Shown here: piece after piece, positions 8,111-8,565 of the stretch
Numbering within the stretch: the stretch's first letter is position 1
Layout: each line of letters starts with the position of its first letter
The notes under the pieces: generated by a model
What the model was told of the DNA's origin: nothing
What the model saw: only the letters and a program-made list of their open reading frames with translations
Databases searched by the model: none
Program-made: the position numbers and the translations under genes
Assembly: GCA_023386855.1 (NCBI GenBank)
Contig: JAEWIW010000282.1
Coordinates: 1 to 8,565, forward strand
DNA length: 8,565 bases
Direction: 5' to 3'
Source of the DNA: Bacteroidota bacterium
Lineage (GTDB): Bacteria; Bacteroidota; Bacteroidia; Chitinophagales; Chitinophagaceae

Positions 8111-8565
8111 TCGGTAAGGCCACCACTACTTTTTTTCTTTTCTTCCCCCAGCAGGTAAGCATATGGCTTCAGGCCATCAATATGATCAAATATGATCTTT
8201 GCAATTCCCATTAAAGGAATAGCGACCACCATGCCGGCAATGCCCCAAACCATTTCACCAGCAATAAGCCCGATGATTGTAGCCATTGGGTTTAAGTTTA
8301 CTTCCGCTCCTACTACCAGCGGTTCAAGGATATATGTTTGAATGAACTGGACTGAACCATATGTAACCAGTATGCCGATTACCATATTGATATCTCCACC
8401 CTGGACCAAGGCCATCGTAACCGTTAGTGCAGTTCCTACCAGGTTCCCAATGAAAGGTACGATCTCGAACAAGCCACATAATATGGCAAAGAAGATAGCA
8501 TTCTTTACTCCAACAATAGTGAACCCGATTCCATACATGATCCATAATCCAACAATCATCAGGGC
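8080..8565 (-). CDS. AI-2E/PerM-family membrane transporter (C-terminal part, 5' truncated by window edge)
   Basis: This is the C-terminal 161 residues of a polytopic inner-membrane protein of the AI-2E transporter family (PerM/YdiK/TqsA group). Members are variously linked to autoinducer-2 export, Na+/H+ exchange or permease roles, so the substrate cannot be read from sequence. The frame is open to the right edge, and the first Met at 8557-8559 is preceded by coding codons (Leu, Ala), so it is not the start. Visible family signatures are LFEIVPFIGNLVG (about 32-44 of the fragment), the long hydrophobic run to LVQGG, ILEPLVVGAEVNLNPMATII (79-98) and GIAGMVVAIPLMGI (108-121). About four membrane-spanning stretches are present, followed by a hydrophilic Lys-rich tail ending SLFGKK. 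Complete family members are about 340-380 residues, so about half is missing. Its stop and last codons lie inside the tyrS terminator hairpin. Confidence 0.88.
   Translation of the reverse strand, partial: ALMIVGLWIMYGIGFTIVGVKNAIFFAILCGLFEIVPFIGNLVGTALTVTMALVQGGDINMVIGILVTYGSVQFIQTYILEPLVVGAEVNLNPMATIIGLIAGEMVWGIAGMVVAIPLMGIAKIIFDHIDGLKPYAYLLGEEKKKSSGGLTEKIKSLFGKK

Noticed and set aside
8324..8545. Minus-strand 73-codon frame within the AI-2E-family gene
   Set aside because: It is an alternative frame of a clear membrane-protein gene. The translation is rich in Trp, His and Cys without family resemblance.

Overview
The window looks like a chromosomal segment of a Bacteroidota species, probably from the Chitinophagaceae/Sphingobacteriia side. 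The evidence is a PorV-type outer-membrane protein overlapping a very large gingipain-like (C25) PorU-type protein, both type IX secretion (T9SS) families essentially confined to this phylum. A TAnnTTTG-type promoter element sits before tyrS, start regions are A-rich rather than Shine-Dalgarno-like, and both exported proteins appear to be cleaved just before a Gln. The lineage below phylum is inference.

Layout. Positions 2-388 (+) hold the 3' two thirds of riboflavin synthase (ribE), cut by the left edge. Its TAG stop directly abuts the stop of the next gene, which runs on the opposite strand. Positions 389-6594 (-) are a two-gene unit: a PorV/PorQ-family beta-barrel gene (5473-6594) followed, with a 4-bp ATGA overlap, by a 1695-residue PorU2-type sortase gene (389-5476). 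A 157-bp divergent intergenic region separates it from tyrS (6752-8041, +). The tyrS gene ends in a strong rho-independent hairpin (8063-8110), whose right arm is also coding sequence for the C-terminus of a convergent AI-2E/PerM-family membrane protein (8080-8565, -, 5' part outside the window).

How the genes relate. PorV and PorU2 are the only functionally linked pair. In the characterised T9SS, PorU cleaves the C-terminal sorting domain of secreted cargo at the cell surface and works in a complex with PorV, which shuttles the cargo. Tight coupling of a PorV-like and a PorU-like gene here suggests a dedicated shuttle-sortase pair, possibly a paralogue of the main set. The flanking genes (riboflavin synthesis, tRNA charging, a putative transporter) are ordinary housekeeping neighbours.

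The window carries no tRNA, rRNA, CRISPR, insertion sequence or phage sequence that I can support. The most interesting content is the domain architecture of the PorU2-like protein. It has an intact His/Cys dyad, two CARDB-like repeats, a region resembling an ILEI/PANDER domain, and a FlgD-like C-terminal Ig fold with an extra tail.
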